A stretch of 64,000 nt of DNA from Gammaproteobacteria bacterium (lineage in GTDB: Bacteria > Pseudomonadota > Gammaproteobacteria > Pseudomonadales > Pseudohongiellaceae). Within the stretch, counting starts at the first letter, position 1. Each line of letters starts with the position of its first letter. Shown one piece after another: positions 28,339-37,273 of the stretch. The translations under genes and the position numbers were made by a program. The stretch lies in assembly GCA_002711845.1 (NCBI GenBank), contig PASF01000006.1, positions 62,001-126,000 of the forward strand. The letters run 5' to 3'. Below the pieces are notes generated by a model, which worked only from the letters and a program-made list of their open reading frames with translations, did no database searches and was not told the DNA's origin.

Positions 28339-29424
28339 TTAATCCAGAGGAACTTCGTGCGTCCAGCCGTAGCTATCCGGCAGCTCACCGCGCTGTATGC
28401 CAACCAGCAATTCATACAGTTTCTGCATGGTCGGGCCGGCCTTTTCGCCGCCACCGTAGAAGCTGTGCCACTTGCTGTCCAGCCAGATGCGACCGACCGG
28501 AGACACCACCGCAGCGGTGCCGCAGGCGGCGACTTCTTCAAAGTCTTCGATTTCCTTGCGCAGATCAATCGGACGCTGCTCGATGGTCAGCCCCAGTTCT
28601 TTTTCCGCCAGTGTCATGATCGAGCGTCGGGTCACGCTGGGCAGCACCGCACTGGAGCTGGGCGTGACAAAACGTCCGCCGCGCATGGCCACCACGATGT
28701 TGGCGGAACCGGCCTCATCAATGTAACGTCGCTGGGCGGCATCCAGGAACAGGGCTTCGTTGGCACCCAGCTGCTGCGCCAGGCGCGTGGCCAGCAAACC
28801 GCCTGCATAATTGGCGCCGATCTTGAAATTACCGGTGCCCGAAGGCGCCGCGCGGTCCAGGTCTGACACGGCCAGCGATATCACCGCCAGGCCGGCGCTC
28901 TGGTAATAGGGGCCGACCGGCGAGACAAACACGCGGAACTCAAACGACTTGGCCGGTTTAAGGCCCAGGTTCTCGCCGACACCAATCAGCATGGGGCGAA
29001 TATACAGTGCCGCGCCGGAGCCATGGGGCGGTATCCACGGGTAATTGGCGCGAACGGCCGCCTCCACACCGCGGATGAACAGGTCCTGTGGCACCTCGGG
29101 AATCAGCAGGCGGGTTGCGGCCTGGCGCATGCGCTCGGCATTCAGCTCGGGACGGAACAGCAGTACCCGGCCATCGGGCGCAGTCTGGGCTTTCAGGCCT
29201 TCAAAACACTGCTGCGCATAATGCAGCGCCGGCGCGCCCTCGTGGACCGAAATCATCTCCGAGGTGATCAGCTCGCCGTCGCTCCACTTGCCGTCGACAA
29301 ACAGGGCGCGAAAACGATAATCCGTCGGCCGGTACTGGAAGCCCAGTTCCGCCCAGTTCAGATCCTTTTTGGTTTTTGCCTGTGTGCTATTTGTTTGAGA
29401 GCTAATAGTCTGTTCCAACGTCAT
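28339..29424 (-). CDS. ilvE: Branched-chain amino acid aminotransferase
   Basis: Catalyses the last step of leucine, isoleucine and valine synthesis with pyridoxal phosphate and glutamate. The 361-residue length and motifs (HYAQQCFEGLKA, ALYIRPMLIG, SPVGPYYQ, GTGNFKIGANYAGG with Schiff-base K201, EAGSANIV) place it in the longer BCAT class II rather than the roughly 310-residue Escherichia form. AGGGTG lies just upstream of the ATG. Divergent from tatD across 102 bp. Confidence 0.94.
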   Translation of the reverse strand: MTLEQTISSQTNSTQAKTKKDLNWAELGFQYRPTDYRFRALFVDGKWSDGELITSEMISVHEGAPALHYAQQCFEGLKAQTAPDGRVLLFRPELNAERMRQAATRLLIPEVPQDLFIRGVEAAVRANYPWIPPHGSGAALYIRPMLIGVGENLGLKPAKSFEFRVFVSPVGPYYQSAGLAVISLAVSDLDRAAPSGTGNFKIGANYAGGLLATRLAQQLGANEALFLDAAQRRYIDEAGSANIVVAMRGGRFVTPSSSAVLPSVTRRSIMTLAEKELGLTIEQRPIDLRKEIEDFEEVAACGTAAVVSPVGRIWLDSKWHSFYGGGEKAGPTMQKLYELLVGIQRGELPDSYGWTHEVPLD

Positions 29425-29512
29425 TCACCCTGGTTAAGTCTGCGGTCTTGATTGTGGCCTGTGGTAGCGGCGGTATTATCCTTGATACGCGCTGAATCTA
29501 CCACATCTCTGC

Positions 29513-29518
29513 TATAAT
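29513..29518 (+). promoter_or_regulatory. Perfect -10 box immediately before tatD
   Basis: TATAAT ends only 8 nt before the tatD ATG at 29527, with a GC-rich CGCGCGCC between. I see no convincing -35 hexamer at 16-18 nt. A transcript from it would start at or within 2 nt of the ATG. Confidence 0.5.
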
Positions 29519-29526
29519 CGCGCGCC

Positions 29527-30348
29527 ATGACCCATCCCCTGATCGATATCGGCGCCAATCTTGGCCATGAGTCCTTTGCCCACGACCTGGCCGAGGTGCT
29601 GCAGCGCGCCCGGGAGGCGGGGCTTGTCCATCATCTGGTGACCGGCACCACGCTGCCGGCGTCTGTGCACGCGCTGGAGATCTGCACGCGGTACCCGAAC
29701 CTGTCCTGTACCGCGGGTATCCACCCGCACGAGGCGGCGCACGCCGATGCCGAGGTGCTGGCCGGCATTCGCGCGCTGCTCAGTGAGCCGCAGGTGAAGG
29801 CGGTGGGTGAAACCGGCCTCGACTTCAACCGGGACTTTTCACCGCGCCCGGCGCAGGAGAACGTGTTCAACGAGCACCTGGCCATGGCGGCCGCGACCGG
29901 CAAACCGGTGTTCCTGCATCAACGTGATGCCCACGAACGTTTTCTGCCCATCCTCAAGGATCATCGCGATGCCCTCAGCGGCGGCGTGGTGCACTGTTTC
30001 ACCGACAGCCGGCAGGCCCTGTTCGATTACCTGGATCTGGACATGTATATCGGCATCACCGGCTGGATCTGTGATGAACGTCGCGGCAGGCATCTGCATG
30101 ATCTGGTGGCCAGCATTCCGGCCGACCGGCTGTTGCTGGAGACAGACGCACCTTATCTGTTGCCGCGCAGCCTGCGCCCGAAACCAAAGACCCGGCGCAA
30201 TGAACCGGCCTGGCTGACCGAGGTGCTGGCCACCGTGGCGCACTGCTGTGAGCGCCCCGCGGCTGACCTGGCGGCCGAGACCAGTGCCAATGCGATCCGG
30301 CTGTTCAAGCTTGAGGTGGGGATGGCATCCGCGCCAGATAGTCGCTGA
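29527..30348 (+). CDS. tatD: TatD-family metal-dependent hydrolase/nuclease
   Basis: TatD enzymes are TIM-barrel metallonucleases acting on single-stranded DNA/RNA ends, linked to repair of oxidative damage and nucleic-acid turnover. The 273-residue protein has DIGANL at the start (as in TatD proper, which lacks the HxH of YcfH/YjjV relatives), [42 protein letters not shown] and [12 protein letters not shown]. The family start matches [12 protein letters not shown]. Its last 44 bases overlap the convergent glutaredoxin-like gene. Confidence 0.92.
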   Translation: MTHPLIDIGANLGHESFAHDLAEVLQRAREAGLVHHLVTGTTLPASVHALEICTRYPNLSCTAGIHPHEAAHADAEVLAGIRALLSEPQVKAVGETGLDFNRDFSPRPAQENVFNEHLAMAAATGKPVFLHQRDAHERFLPILKDHRDALSGGVVHCFTDSRQALFDYLDLDMYIGITGWICDERRGRHLHDLVASIPADRLLLETDAPYLLPRSLRPKPKTRRNEPAWLTEVLATVAHCCERPAADLAAETSANAIRLFKLEVGMASAPDSR

Positions 30349-30571
30349 CGGTCGCTTCATCAAACGGCCAGCCCAGATCGCTCTGCCGCCCCTGCAGCCG
30401 GATCACCGGGATACGCAGACCGTAAGCCTCCACCAGTGCCGGATCGTCGCTGATCTCCACGGGTGTCCAGTGCAGGGCCGGGTTGCCGGCCAGCACGGTG
30501 TTCAGCACCTCTTCCGCCTGTTCACACAAATGGCACCCCGCCGTGGTGTACAGCAATAATGTCTGCGCCAT
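30305..30571 (-). CDS. Glutaredoxin-like (DUF836) protein
   Basis: A thioredoxin-fold protein of about 88 residues with the active-site motif C13-H-L-C16 near the N terminus and a cis-proline at IPVI, matching the DUF836/YruB-like glutaredoxin family. Substrate is unknown. The ATG at 30571 follows the pyrD stop by 2 nt (AGGTGA just upstream); a GTG two codons earlier would overlap pyrD. It is co-directional with pyrD and overlaps tatD tail to tail by 44 bp. Confidence 0.82.
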   Translation of the reverse strand: MAQTLLLYTTAGCHLCEQAEEVLNTVLAGNPALHWTPVEISDDPALVEAYGLRIPVIRLQGRQSDLGWPFDEATVSDYLARMPSPPQA

Positions 30572-30573
30572 GC

Positions 30574-31617
30574 TCACCTGCCACCGTCGGCGGCGTCAGC
30601 AGCGCCCAGGCCTTCCACAATCTGCCGCACCAGAGGCGGCCCCTGATAAATAAAGCCGCTGTAGATCTGCACCAGGCTGGCACCGGCGTCGAGTTTTTCC
30701 TGCGCGTCGGCCAGCGACGCAATGCCCCCCACACCGATGATGGGAATCTGCCCGTCCAGTGCCCGGGCCAGTTGCGCCACCACCCGGGTTGCCGCCTGTC
30801 GCAACGGCGCGCCGCTCAGGCCACCGGCCTCGCTGTGCAGCGGATTATCTTCCACACCGGCCCGTGACAGCGTGGTATTGGTGGCAATCACACCATCAAT
30901 ACTGAACTCCAGCAACGCCGCGGCGATCAGCCCCACCTCTTCGTCGGAGAGATCCGGCGCTATCTTGATAACCAGTGGCACATGGCGTCCATCGGCCTGG
31001 GCAAGCATCAGCTGTTCCTGCTTCAGCAGCGTCAGCAGGCGCCGCAACTCTTCTCCGTATTGCAGGGTACGCAGCCCCGGTGTGTTGGGCGAGGACAGGT
31101 TAACAACGATATAGCTGGCATGCGGCCAGGCCTTGCGCAGACCGATCAGGTAATCGTCAGCGGCCTGTTCCACCGGCGTATCAAAGTTTTTGCCAATGTT
31201 GATGCCCAGCACGCCGCGAAAAGCACTTTGCTGAATCTTCGTCAGTGCGTAATCAATACCTTTATTATTGAACCCCATACGGTTGATGATGGCCTGTTGC
31301 GCCGACAGACGAAACAGCCGGGGTTGCGGGTTGCCCGGTTGCGGGCGCGGCGTCACGGTACCGATTTCGATGAATCCAAAGCCCAGCGCTGCCAGGGCGT
31401 CGATGTGATCGGCGTTCTTGTCCAGTCCGGCCGCCAGGCCCAGCGCATTTGCAAATTCGATGCCCATCACTGTCACTGCTTTGCCGCGACCGGCACGGGC
31501 ACCACCGAGCAGGGCAGTCGCCCCCAGTCCGTGAGCCAGATCCAGACTGCGCATGGCAACGCTGTGGGAGGCTTCGGTGGGCAGATTGAACAATACTGAG
31601 CGCATCAGAGCGTACAT
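30574..31617 (-). CDS. pyrD: Dihydroorotate dehydrogenase (quinone), class 2
   Basis: Oxidises dihydroorotate to orotate with FMN and passes electrons to quinone at the inner membrane, in pyrimidine synthesis. I start at MYALMRSVLF (31617), giving 347 residues; the upstream in-frame extension is non-homologous and AAGAGA lies before this ATG. The N-terminal helices for membrane association are present, along with GLAAGLDKNAD, FNNKGIDY and the class 2 catalytic serine S175 in VNLSSPNTPGLR, and VGGI near the end. Confidence 0.96.
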   Translation of the reverse strand: MYALMRSVLFNLPTEASHSVAMRSLDLAHGLGATALLGGARAGRGKAVTVMGIEFANALGLAAGLDKNADHIDALAALGFGFIEIGTVTPRPQPGNPQPRLFRLSAQQAIINRMGFNNKGIDYALTKIQQSAFRGVLGINIGKNFDTPVEQAADDYLIGLRKAWPHASYIVVNLSSPNTPGLRTLQYGEELRRLLTLLKQEQLMLAQADGRHVPLVIKIAPDLSDEEVGLIAAALLEFSIDGVIATNTTLSRAGVEDNPLHSEAGGLSGAPLRQAATRVVAQLARALDGQIPIIGVGGIASLADAQEKLDAGASLVQIYSGFIYQGPPLVRQIVEGLGAADAADGGR

Positions 31618-31647
31618 GTGGGCGGTCTCTTGGCGAATTTGCCGACT

Positions 31648-31653
31648 ATTATA
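31648..31653 (-). promoter_or_regulatory. Probable pyrD -10 box
   Basis: On the minus strand TATAAT lies 31 nt before the pyrD ATG, an ordinary leader length. No good -35 is visible, so an activator or extended element may be needed; confidence is limited. Confidence 0.4.
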
Positions 31654-31710
31654 GAGGACTGAGCCAGGGCCTGCTGCCACATTCTGCGACAATCTGAAGA
31701 CGGTGCCTGC

Positions 31711-31738
31711 TAGACATCAGCCTTAAATTGGTTACAAT
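31711..31738 (+). promoter_or_regulatory. Predicted promoter of the MoxR-Bat operon
   Basis: TAGACA (31711-31716), 16-base spacer, TACAAT (31733-31738), giving a leader of about 40 nt before the MoxR ATG at 31783. Confidence 0.55.
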
Positions 31739-31782
31739 CGCTGACTTCCGGCCTTAACCTGAGACCTAGAACAGGGAAAATT

Positions 31783-32742
31783 ATGAGTCACCACAATACC
31801 ATCACCGCTCTCAAAACCTGGCTCACGCAACAGATCATCGGCCAGGAGCGTCTGGTTGACCGCTTGCTGATTGCGCTGCTGGCCGATGGCCATCTGCTGG
31901 TCGAGGGCGCGCCGGGGCTGGCCAAAACCAAGGCCATCAAGGATCTGTCCCGCGCCGTTGAAGGTGACTTCCACCGTATCCAGTTCACCCCCGACCTGCT
32001 GCCCAGTGACATCACCGGCACCGAGATCTATCGTCCCGAAGATGGTTCCTTCCGCTTTCAGCCCGGCCCGATTTTCCATAACCTGGTGCTGGCGGACGAG
32101 ATCAACCGGGCGCCGGCCAAAGTGCAGTCCGCCCTGCTCGAGGCCATGGCGGAACACCAGGTCTCCGTGGGCCGTGAATCCTTCAAACTGCCGCCGCTGT
32201 TCCTGGTAATGGCCACGCAGAACCCCATCGAGCAGGAGGGTACCTACCCGTTGCCCGAAGCGCAGCTTGACCGCTTCCTGATGCACGTGTCCATCGGTTA
32301 TCCGGCCGTCGAGGCGGAGCGTGACATTCTGCAGCTGGTGCGGGACGAAGCGCGCAACATCGCGCAAACCACACCGGCCGTGGTCAGCCAGGAGGACCTG
32401 TTTGCCGCGCGTCAGGAGATCCTGGCCATGCACATGGCACCGGCGGTGGAGGAATACATTATCCAGCTGATCATGGCGACCCGGAACCCGGCCGTCTATG
32501 GCGACGACCTGGCGGCGTGGATCGATTTTGGCGCCAGCCCGCGGGGGACCATCTCCCTGGATCGCTGTGCCCGCGCGCATGCCTGGATACAGGGCAAGGA
32601 CTTTGTCAGCCCCGACGACGTGCAGGCCGTGATGTTTGATGTGTTGCGTCACCGCGTGTTGCTGAGCTTTGAAGCCGAAGCCAGTGGTGTCACACCGGAC
32701 AAGGTGCTGAGCACCATCCTGGAACGTGTGCCGTCGGCCTGA
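31783..32742 (+). CDS. MoxR-family AAA+ ATPase
   Basis: A 319-residue AAA+ chaperone-like ATPase, the first gene of a Bat-type operon. Walker A is EGAPGLAKT (41-49), Walker B LVLADEINRAP (101-111, D105-E106), and the sensor/arginine region includes TQNPIEQEGTYPLPEAQLDRF, a MoxR hallmark. MoxR ATPases act with VWA-domain partners to mature or remodel complexes; DUF58 and two VWA proteins follow directly. The exact client here is unknown. Confidence 0.93.
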   Translation: MSHHNTITALKTWLTQQIIGQERLVDRLLIALLADGHLLVEGAPGLAKTKAIKDLSRAVEGDFHRIQFTPDLLPSDITGTEIYRPEDGSFRFQPGPIFHNLVLADEINRAPAKVQSALLEAMAEHQVSVGRESFKLPPLFLVMATQNPIEQEGTYPLPEAQLDRFLMHVSIGYPAVEAERDILQLVRDEARNIAQTTPAVVSQEDLFAARQEILAMHMAPAVEEYIIQLIMATRNPAVYGDDLAAWIDFGASPRGTISLDRCARAHAWIQGKDFVSPDDVQAVMFDVLRHRVLLSFEAEASGVTPDKVLSTILERVPSA

Positions 32743-32848
32743 TGCCCTTGTGCATGCGCTCCCCCGCGCGGCTGGCCAGCGATGGCTGTGCACGGGCACC
32801 CGGCAGTTTCCATGAAGCAGTTCGGCCAATCAGGCAAAGAGACACATT

Positions 32849-33835
32849 ATGAGTAAGCAGGCTCGCACACTTCCGCACCAGGCGCTGTATCAGGCCACCG
32901 GTGCCGTGATCAGTCTGCAGGATCTGTTGCTGCAGCGCTACGCTGCCCGCACCATTGAGTACGCTTCTCACAAGCGCTCGGTGGCGGGCATTTCCGGCCT
33001 GCACCTGTCCAAGATTCGTGGCCGCGGCATTGATTTTGAGGAATTTCGTCCTTATCAGGCCGGCGACGACATCCGCACCATCGACTGGCGCGTCACCGCA
33101 CGCACCGGCAAACCGTTCACCAAGGTCTTCCGCGAGGAACGTGAGCGCCCGGTACTGATCGCTGTCGATCAGTCCAGCTCCATGTTTTTCGGCAGTCACG
33201 TGGCCTTCAAATCCGTGGTCGCTGCGCAGGCAGCGGCCATATTCTGCTGGCTGGCTATCGACAATGGCGACCGTGTCGGTGGCCTGGTCTACAGTGACGA
33301 CAATTTTGCCCTGGTGCGACCCAAGCGCAGCCGCCGTTCGGCCCTGCACCTGCTCAACCAGATCCAGCTGGCCAATGCCGACCTGGCGACCGGATTGCAG
33401 CAAAGAGCCGGGGTACAAAAAGCCGGGGAGCAGGAAGAAATCGGCAGTCTGGCCACGGCACTGGGCCGCATCCGCCGGATCACCAAACCGGGCAGCACGC
33501 TTTACGTGATCAGCGATTTCAGTACCATAGATGAGGCGGGCTTTCAGTACCTGTACCAGTTGTCGCGGCACAACAATGTGGTGTGCTGCTTCATCCATGA
33601 TGAACTGGAAGAGAACCTGCCCATTCCCGGTTACTACAGTATTACCGACGGGCGCGACAAGGGCACACTGAACACGTTCAGCAAAAAGGCCCGTGACAAC
33701 TATCGCGGCGTGTTCCAGCAACGACTGGACGCCCTGCGTGCCGAATTGACCAAACTGCAGATACCGCTGCTGACAATCAGAACCGATGAACCGGTCGTGG
33801 AACGTATACATCAATGGACTTCGCAGACGCTTTAA
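32849..33835 (+). CDS. DUF58 domain-containing protein (VWA-like)
   Basis: A 328-residue soluble protein with the DUF58 hallmarks RGIDFEEFRPYQAGDD and IRTIDWRVTART (about 59-86), followed by a VWA-like domain with an intact MIDAS, D107-Q-S109-S-S111. It has no membrane segment, so it may link the MoxR ATPase to the membrane-bound VWA proteins. A 106-bp spacer without recognisable features separates it from MoxR; it overlaps the next gene by 22 nt. Confidence 0.9.
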   Translation: MSKQARTLPHQALYQATGAVISLQDLLLQRYAARTIEYASHKRSVAGISGLHLSKIRGRGIDFEEFRPYQAGDDIRTIDWRVTARTGKPFTKVFREERERPVLIAVDQSSSMFFGSHVAFKSVVAAQAAAIFCWLAIDNGDRVGGLVYSDDNFALVRPKRSRRSALHLLNQIQLANADLATGLQQRAGVQKAGEQEEIGSLATALGRIRRITKPGSTLYVISDFSTIDEAGFQYLYQLSRHNNVVCCFIHDELEENLPIPGYYSITDGRDKGTLNTFSKKARDNYRGVFQQRLDALRAELTKLQIPLLTIRTDEPVVERIHQWTSQTL

Positions 33836-34383
33836 GTGAGATGGCAGATATCCATCTGCCCGCAGAACCCGGGATCTGGCCGCTGGCGCCGGGCTGGTGG
33901 GTGCTGGCTGCCCTGCTGCTGGCGCTGTTGATCTATGGCGCCTGGCGTCTTCACCAGCGTCTGCAGCTGCACCGGCGTTACCGCAGCGCGCTGCGCGAAC
34001 TGGACAAGTGCCTGGCCGCGCTGCAGGCCAACGCCGGCGCCGAGGGCCCGTCCATGGAGCAGCGTCTGGGGTATGTCAACGACGTCAACAGCGTCCTGCG
34101 CCGGGTTGCCCTGCTGCATTTCGAGCAAAGCCGCGTTGCCGGTCTCAGTGGTCAGGACTGGGTGGCATTTATCCGGCAGCATGACCGCGCCGGACGCCTG
34201 ACGCCGGCCCTGGCCAGTGCGCTGGCCGAAGGCCGTTTTGCGCCGCGCTGTGACGTGGATACCCAGGCCCTGCATGGCATGGCTCGCGACTGGATCAAAA
34301 ACCTGTATCTGAGCAAAATCAAACCCAGCGCCATCTCCAGGCCATCAACCCCGACACGCACAACGGCTGATCATCATGCTTGA
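33814..34383 (+). CDS. DUF4381 domain-containing membrane protein
   Basis: A 189-residue protein with the DUF4381 start (ADIHLPAEPGIWPLAPGWW), one transmembrane helix at about residues 27-45, then a basic helical cytoplasmic region. DUF4381 proteins occur almost only between DUF58 and BatA in proteobacteria. The ATG at 33814 is preferred because the DxHLP and APGWW segments match the family spacing; it gives a 22-nt overlap with DUF58. Function is unknown beyond the operon association. Confidence 0.85.
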   Translation: MDFADALSEMADIHLPAEPGIWPLAPGWWVLAALLLALLIYGAWRLHQRLQLHRRYRSALRELDKCLAALQANAGAEGPSMEQRLGYVNDVNSVLRRVALLHFEQSRVAGLSGQDWVAFIRQHDRAGRLTPALASALAEGRFAPRCDVDTQALHGMARDWIKNLYLSKIKPSAISRPSTPTRTTADHHA

Positions 34384-35380
34384 GTTTCACTGGCCCTGGG
34401 TCTTCCTTGCCCTGCCCCTGCCCTTGCTGATCTATTTCCTGATACCGCGCGCGCCGCGCCAGGATGCCGCCCTGCGGGTGCCGTTCTACCGGCGCCTGGT
34501 GCAATTGCACACCGATGCCTCGCGCAGGTTTAACAAGAACATTCTGGTGCTGTTGTGCTGCACGGCCATCTGGATACTGGTGACAGCCGCCGCCAGCCGG
34601 CCGCAATGGGTGGGCGAACCGGTGGAGATTCCGACCACCGGCCGTGACATGATGCTGACGCTGGACCTGTCCGGCAGCATGGAAGCACGCGACATGTTCC
34701 TCAACAATACCCAGCTGTCGCGCTTTCAGGTGATGAAAGCGGTGATCAGCGATTTTGTCGAAAAACGTGAAGGCGACCGTCTGGGCATTGGCCTGTTTGC
34801 TGCCCATGCCTATGTGATGACACCGATGACCCGTGACCTGGAAACCGTCGGACGGCTGGTGGAAGAGCTGGAAATCGGCATGATTGATGAATCCGCCACC
34901 GCCATCGGTGATGCCATCGGCCTGAGCGTCAAGCATTTGCGCGAACAGCCGGACAACAATCGGGTGCTGATTCTGCTCACCGACGGCATCAACAACGCGG
35001 GTGAGCTGACACCCTCGCAGGCCTCGCAACTGGCTCGCACCGAAGGCATCAAGATGCATATCGTGGGTGTGGCCTCGGACCAGTTTGCCCAGCGCTCGCT
35101 GTTCGGCAACCGGGCCGGTGCACTGGTGTCGGAGATCGACGACGATGCCATGGCTGCCGCCGCCAACATGACCGGCGGTGAGTACTTCCGCGCGCGTACC
35201 CTGGAAGACATGATCCGGATCTACGATGACCTGGATGCCATGGAACCGATCGAGCAGGATGACCAGACATACCGGCCCATCACCCAGCTGTTTCACTGGC
35301 CGCTGGGTGCTGCCCTGCTGTTGAGCTTCCTGCTGGCCTTCACCGCCATGCCGGTGGTAGGACGGGGGACCGCGTCATGA
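34376..35380 (+). CDS. batA: VWA domain membrane protein BatA
   Basis: A 334-residue protein with an N-terminal helix (about 8-24), a second helix (about 55-72), a von Willebrand A domain and a C-terminal helix (about 305-325), the usual BatA plan with the VWA domain in the periplasm. The MIDAS is intact: D97-L-S99-G-S101, a conserved Thr in MTPMT, and LLTDG. Bat proteins were first linked to aerotolerance in Bacteroides; in proteobacteria the role is uncertain but envelope-stress related. Overlaps DUF4381 by 8 nt and BatB by 4 nt. Confidence 0.92.
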   Translation: MLEFHWPWVFLALPLPLLIYFLIPRAPRQDAALRVPFYRRLVQLHTDASRRFNKNILVLLCCTAIWILVTAAASRPQWVGEPVEIPTTGRDMMLTLDLSGSMEARDMFLNNTQLSRFQVMKAVISDFVEKREGDRLGIGLFAAHAYVMTPMTRDLETVGRLVEELEIGMIDESATAIGDAIGLSVKHLREQPDNNRVLILLTDGINNAGELTPSQASQLARTEGIKMHIVGVASDQFAQRSLFGNRAGALVSEIDDDAMAAAANMTGGEYFRARTLEDMIRIYDDLDAMEPIEQDDQTYRPITQLFHWPLGAALLLSFLLAFTAMPVVGRGTAS

Positions 35381-37263
35381 ACGAGTCCCTGACCCTGATG
35401 CAGGCATTGTCACAGTTTCATTTCCTGCGTCCGCTGTGGCTGCTGGCCCTGATTCCGGCGCTGTTCTTTTTCAGCCGCCTGTGGCGACTGGATGCCAAGG
35501 GCAGCGCCTGGCACAAGGTGATCGACAAAAGCCTGTTGCCCTACCTGCTGAGCGCCAATAAAAGTACCTCGCAGAGGCTGCCGCTGATCCTGTTGATCGC
35601 GGCCTGGGTGATCTCGGTGCTGGCCATGGCCGGGCCCACGTGGTCGAAACAGACGCAGCCGGTTCAGGAGCGCCAGGAGGCGCTGGTGATTGTGCTGGAC
35701 CTGAGCCTGGGCATGTTTGCCAATGACCAGGACCCGAACCGCATTACCGTTGCCCGGCGCAAGATCATGGATCTGCTCGATACCCGGCGCGAGGGCCAGA
35801 CCGGTCTGGTGGTGTATGCCGGTGAGGCGCACATGGTTACCCCGCTGACCGATGACTCGATCACCATCCGGGCCATGATCCCGGCATTGAGTCCCAATAT
35901 CATGCCCGTCATCGGCAACAACCCGGCCGAAGCCATCGCCATGGCCAACGACCTGATGGACGATGCCTCGGCGGTGAATGGTCGCATCCTGCTGATCACC
36001 GCCAATGTGCCGCGCGACCAGAACGCAGATATTCAGGACATTCTCAGCCATAACCGATACCCGCTGCACATCATTGGCGTGGGCACCCCCCGGGGCGCCG
36101 CCATCCCGGTCAGCAACGGTGAAATGCTGCGCGACAACAGCGGCCAGGTCGTGGTCAGTGCCATGGACCGGGGCAACCTGCAGGCACTGAGCAGCAGCCT
36201 CAATGGCCGGTACAGTGATATCACCATCAATGCCACGGATCTGGAGACGGTGCTGCCTGACAGCCTGCTGCGCGGCGATGATGACAGTTATCTGGAATCG
36301 GAAGAGGAAGTTGAATTGTGGCAGGATGCCGGCCCGTGGCTGTTGCTGCTGTTGCTGCCGCTGTGCGCCCTGTGCTTCCGGCGCGGCTGGGTCCTGCAGC
36401 TGACGCTGAGCGCCGGCCTGGTGCTGACGCTGCTGCCCTCGCCGCCCGCTCAAGCCCAGGATCCGCTGGAAACGCAACCCAATGCCCCGACGCTGCTGAG
36501 CGAGGAAGACCTGCAGGAAATGGCCATCGGCCAGGGGCAACCGGAAGCCCCGCCGCAGCCCCGGCAGGGTTTCGACATCCGCAGTCTGTGGCTGAACCGC
36601 GATCAGCGCGGCGTGCGTTATCTGGAGGAAGGCGACCCGTACACCGCCGTCACGCTGTTTGAAACACCCGAATGGCAGGGCGCAGCCGCCTACCGGGCCG
36701 GCGACTACCAGGCCGCAATTGCCGCCTTCAGCCAAAGCGACGACATCGATTCGATCTACAACCTGGGCAATGCCCTGGCCTTTGCCGAACGACTGGAAGA
36801 AGCCCTCGCCGCCTACGAGCGGGTACTGGCCCAGGAACCCGACCATGCTGATGCGCTGAAGAACAAACAGATCGTTGAGGATTTGCTCGAGGAGCAGCAG
36901 CAACAGCAGCAAGAACAGGAGCAGCAGGAACAGGAAGAACAGGAAGAACAGGATTCACAAAGCGAATCCGACAGCGACGACAGCGAACAGGACCAGCAGC
37001 AAGAGCAGGAAGAACAGGAGCAGCAGGAACAGTCGCAGGATCAGCAGCCAAGCGAGCAGGAAAACGAAAACGAGTCGGAAAATGCTGATCAGGGCCAACA
37101 GCGCAGCGACGCCGAAGTCGAGCAGGAAGAGGATCAGGAGTCGCTGGAACAGTTCCTGCGGCGCATCGAAGACGACCCGGGCGAACTGCTGCAGCGTAAA
37201 TTCCAGTTTGAGTCGCGTCGGCGTATGATAGAGCGCAGAACCGGCGGCCAGAACGCCCAATAA
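35377..37263 (+). CDS. batB: BatB-type VWA protein with C-terminal TPR (BatB/BatC fusion)
   Basis: The 628-residue protein joins two modules often encoded separately. Residues 1-340 have two N-terminal helices (about 20-36, 68-86), a VWA domain and a helix near 315-330. The MIDAS is atypical: D108-L-S110-L-G112 (Gly in place of the last Ser), and the usual LLTDG is LLITANV. After a second hydrophobic segment, TPR repeats lie about 405-500 (AAYRAGDYQAAIAAF, YNLGNALAFAERLEEAL), then a roughly 100-residue Gln/Glu/Ser tract and the conserved end DDPGELLQRKFQFESRRR. Fits a scaffold that pairs with BatA. Confidence 0.9.
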   Translation: MNESLTLMQALSQFHFLRPLWLLALIPALFFFSRLWRLDAKGSAWHKVIDKSLLPYLLSANKSTSQRLPLILLIAAWVISVLAMAGPTWSKQTQPVQERQEALVIVLDLSLGMFANDQDPNRITVARRKIMDLLDTRREGQTGLVVYAGEAHMVTPLTDDSITIRAMIPALSPNIMPVIGNNPAEAIAMANDLMDDASAVNGRILLITANVPRDQNADIQDILSHNRYPLHIIGVGTPRGAAIPVSNGEMLRDNSGQVVVSAMDRGNLQALSSSLNGRYSDITINATDLETVLPDSLLRGDDDSYLESEEEVELWQDAGPWLLLLLLPLCALCFRRGWVLQLTLSAGLVLTLLPSPPAQAQDPLETQPNAPTLLSEEDLQEMAIGQGQPEAPPQPRQGFDIRSLWLNRDQRGVRYLEEGDPYTAVTLFETPEWQGAAAYRAGDYQAAIAAFSQSDDIDSIYNLGNALAFAERLEEALAAYERVLAQEPDHADALKNKQIVEDLLEEQQQQQQEQEQQEQEEQEEQDSQSESDSDDSEQDQQQEQEEQEQQEQSQDQQPSEQENENESENADQGQQRSDAEVEQEEDQESLEQFLRRIEDDPGELLQRKFQFESRRRMIERRTGGQNAQ

Positions 37264-37273
37264 ACGGACACTT

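Noticed and set aside
31732-32829. A long minus-strand open frame opposite the MoxR gene
   Set aside because: The plus-strand MoxR ATPase has all catalytic motifs; the antisense reading is His/Gly/Gln-rich without motifs.
35410-36912. A 500-codon open frame on the minus strand opposite batB
   Set aside because: It mirrors the codon structure of batB, has no recognisable domain, and its Gln/Leu-rich sequence is what the opposite strand of Gln/Leu-rich coding DNA gives.
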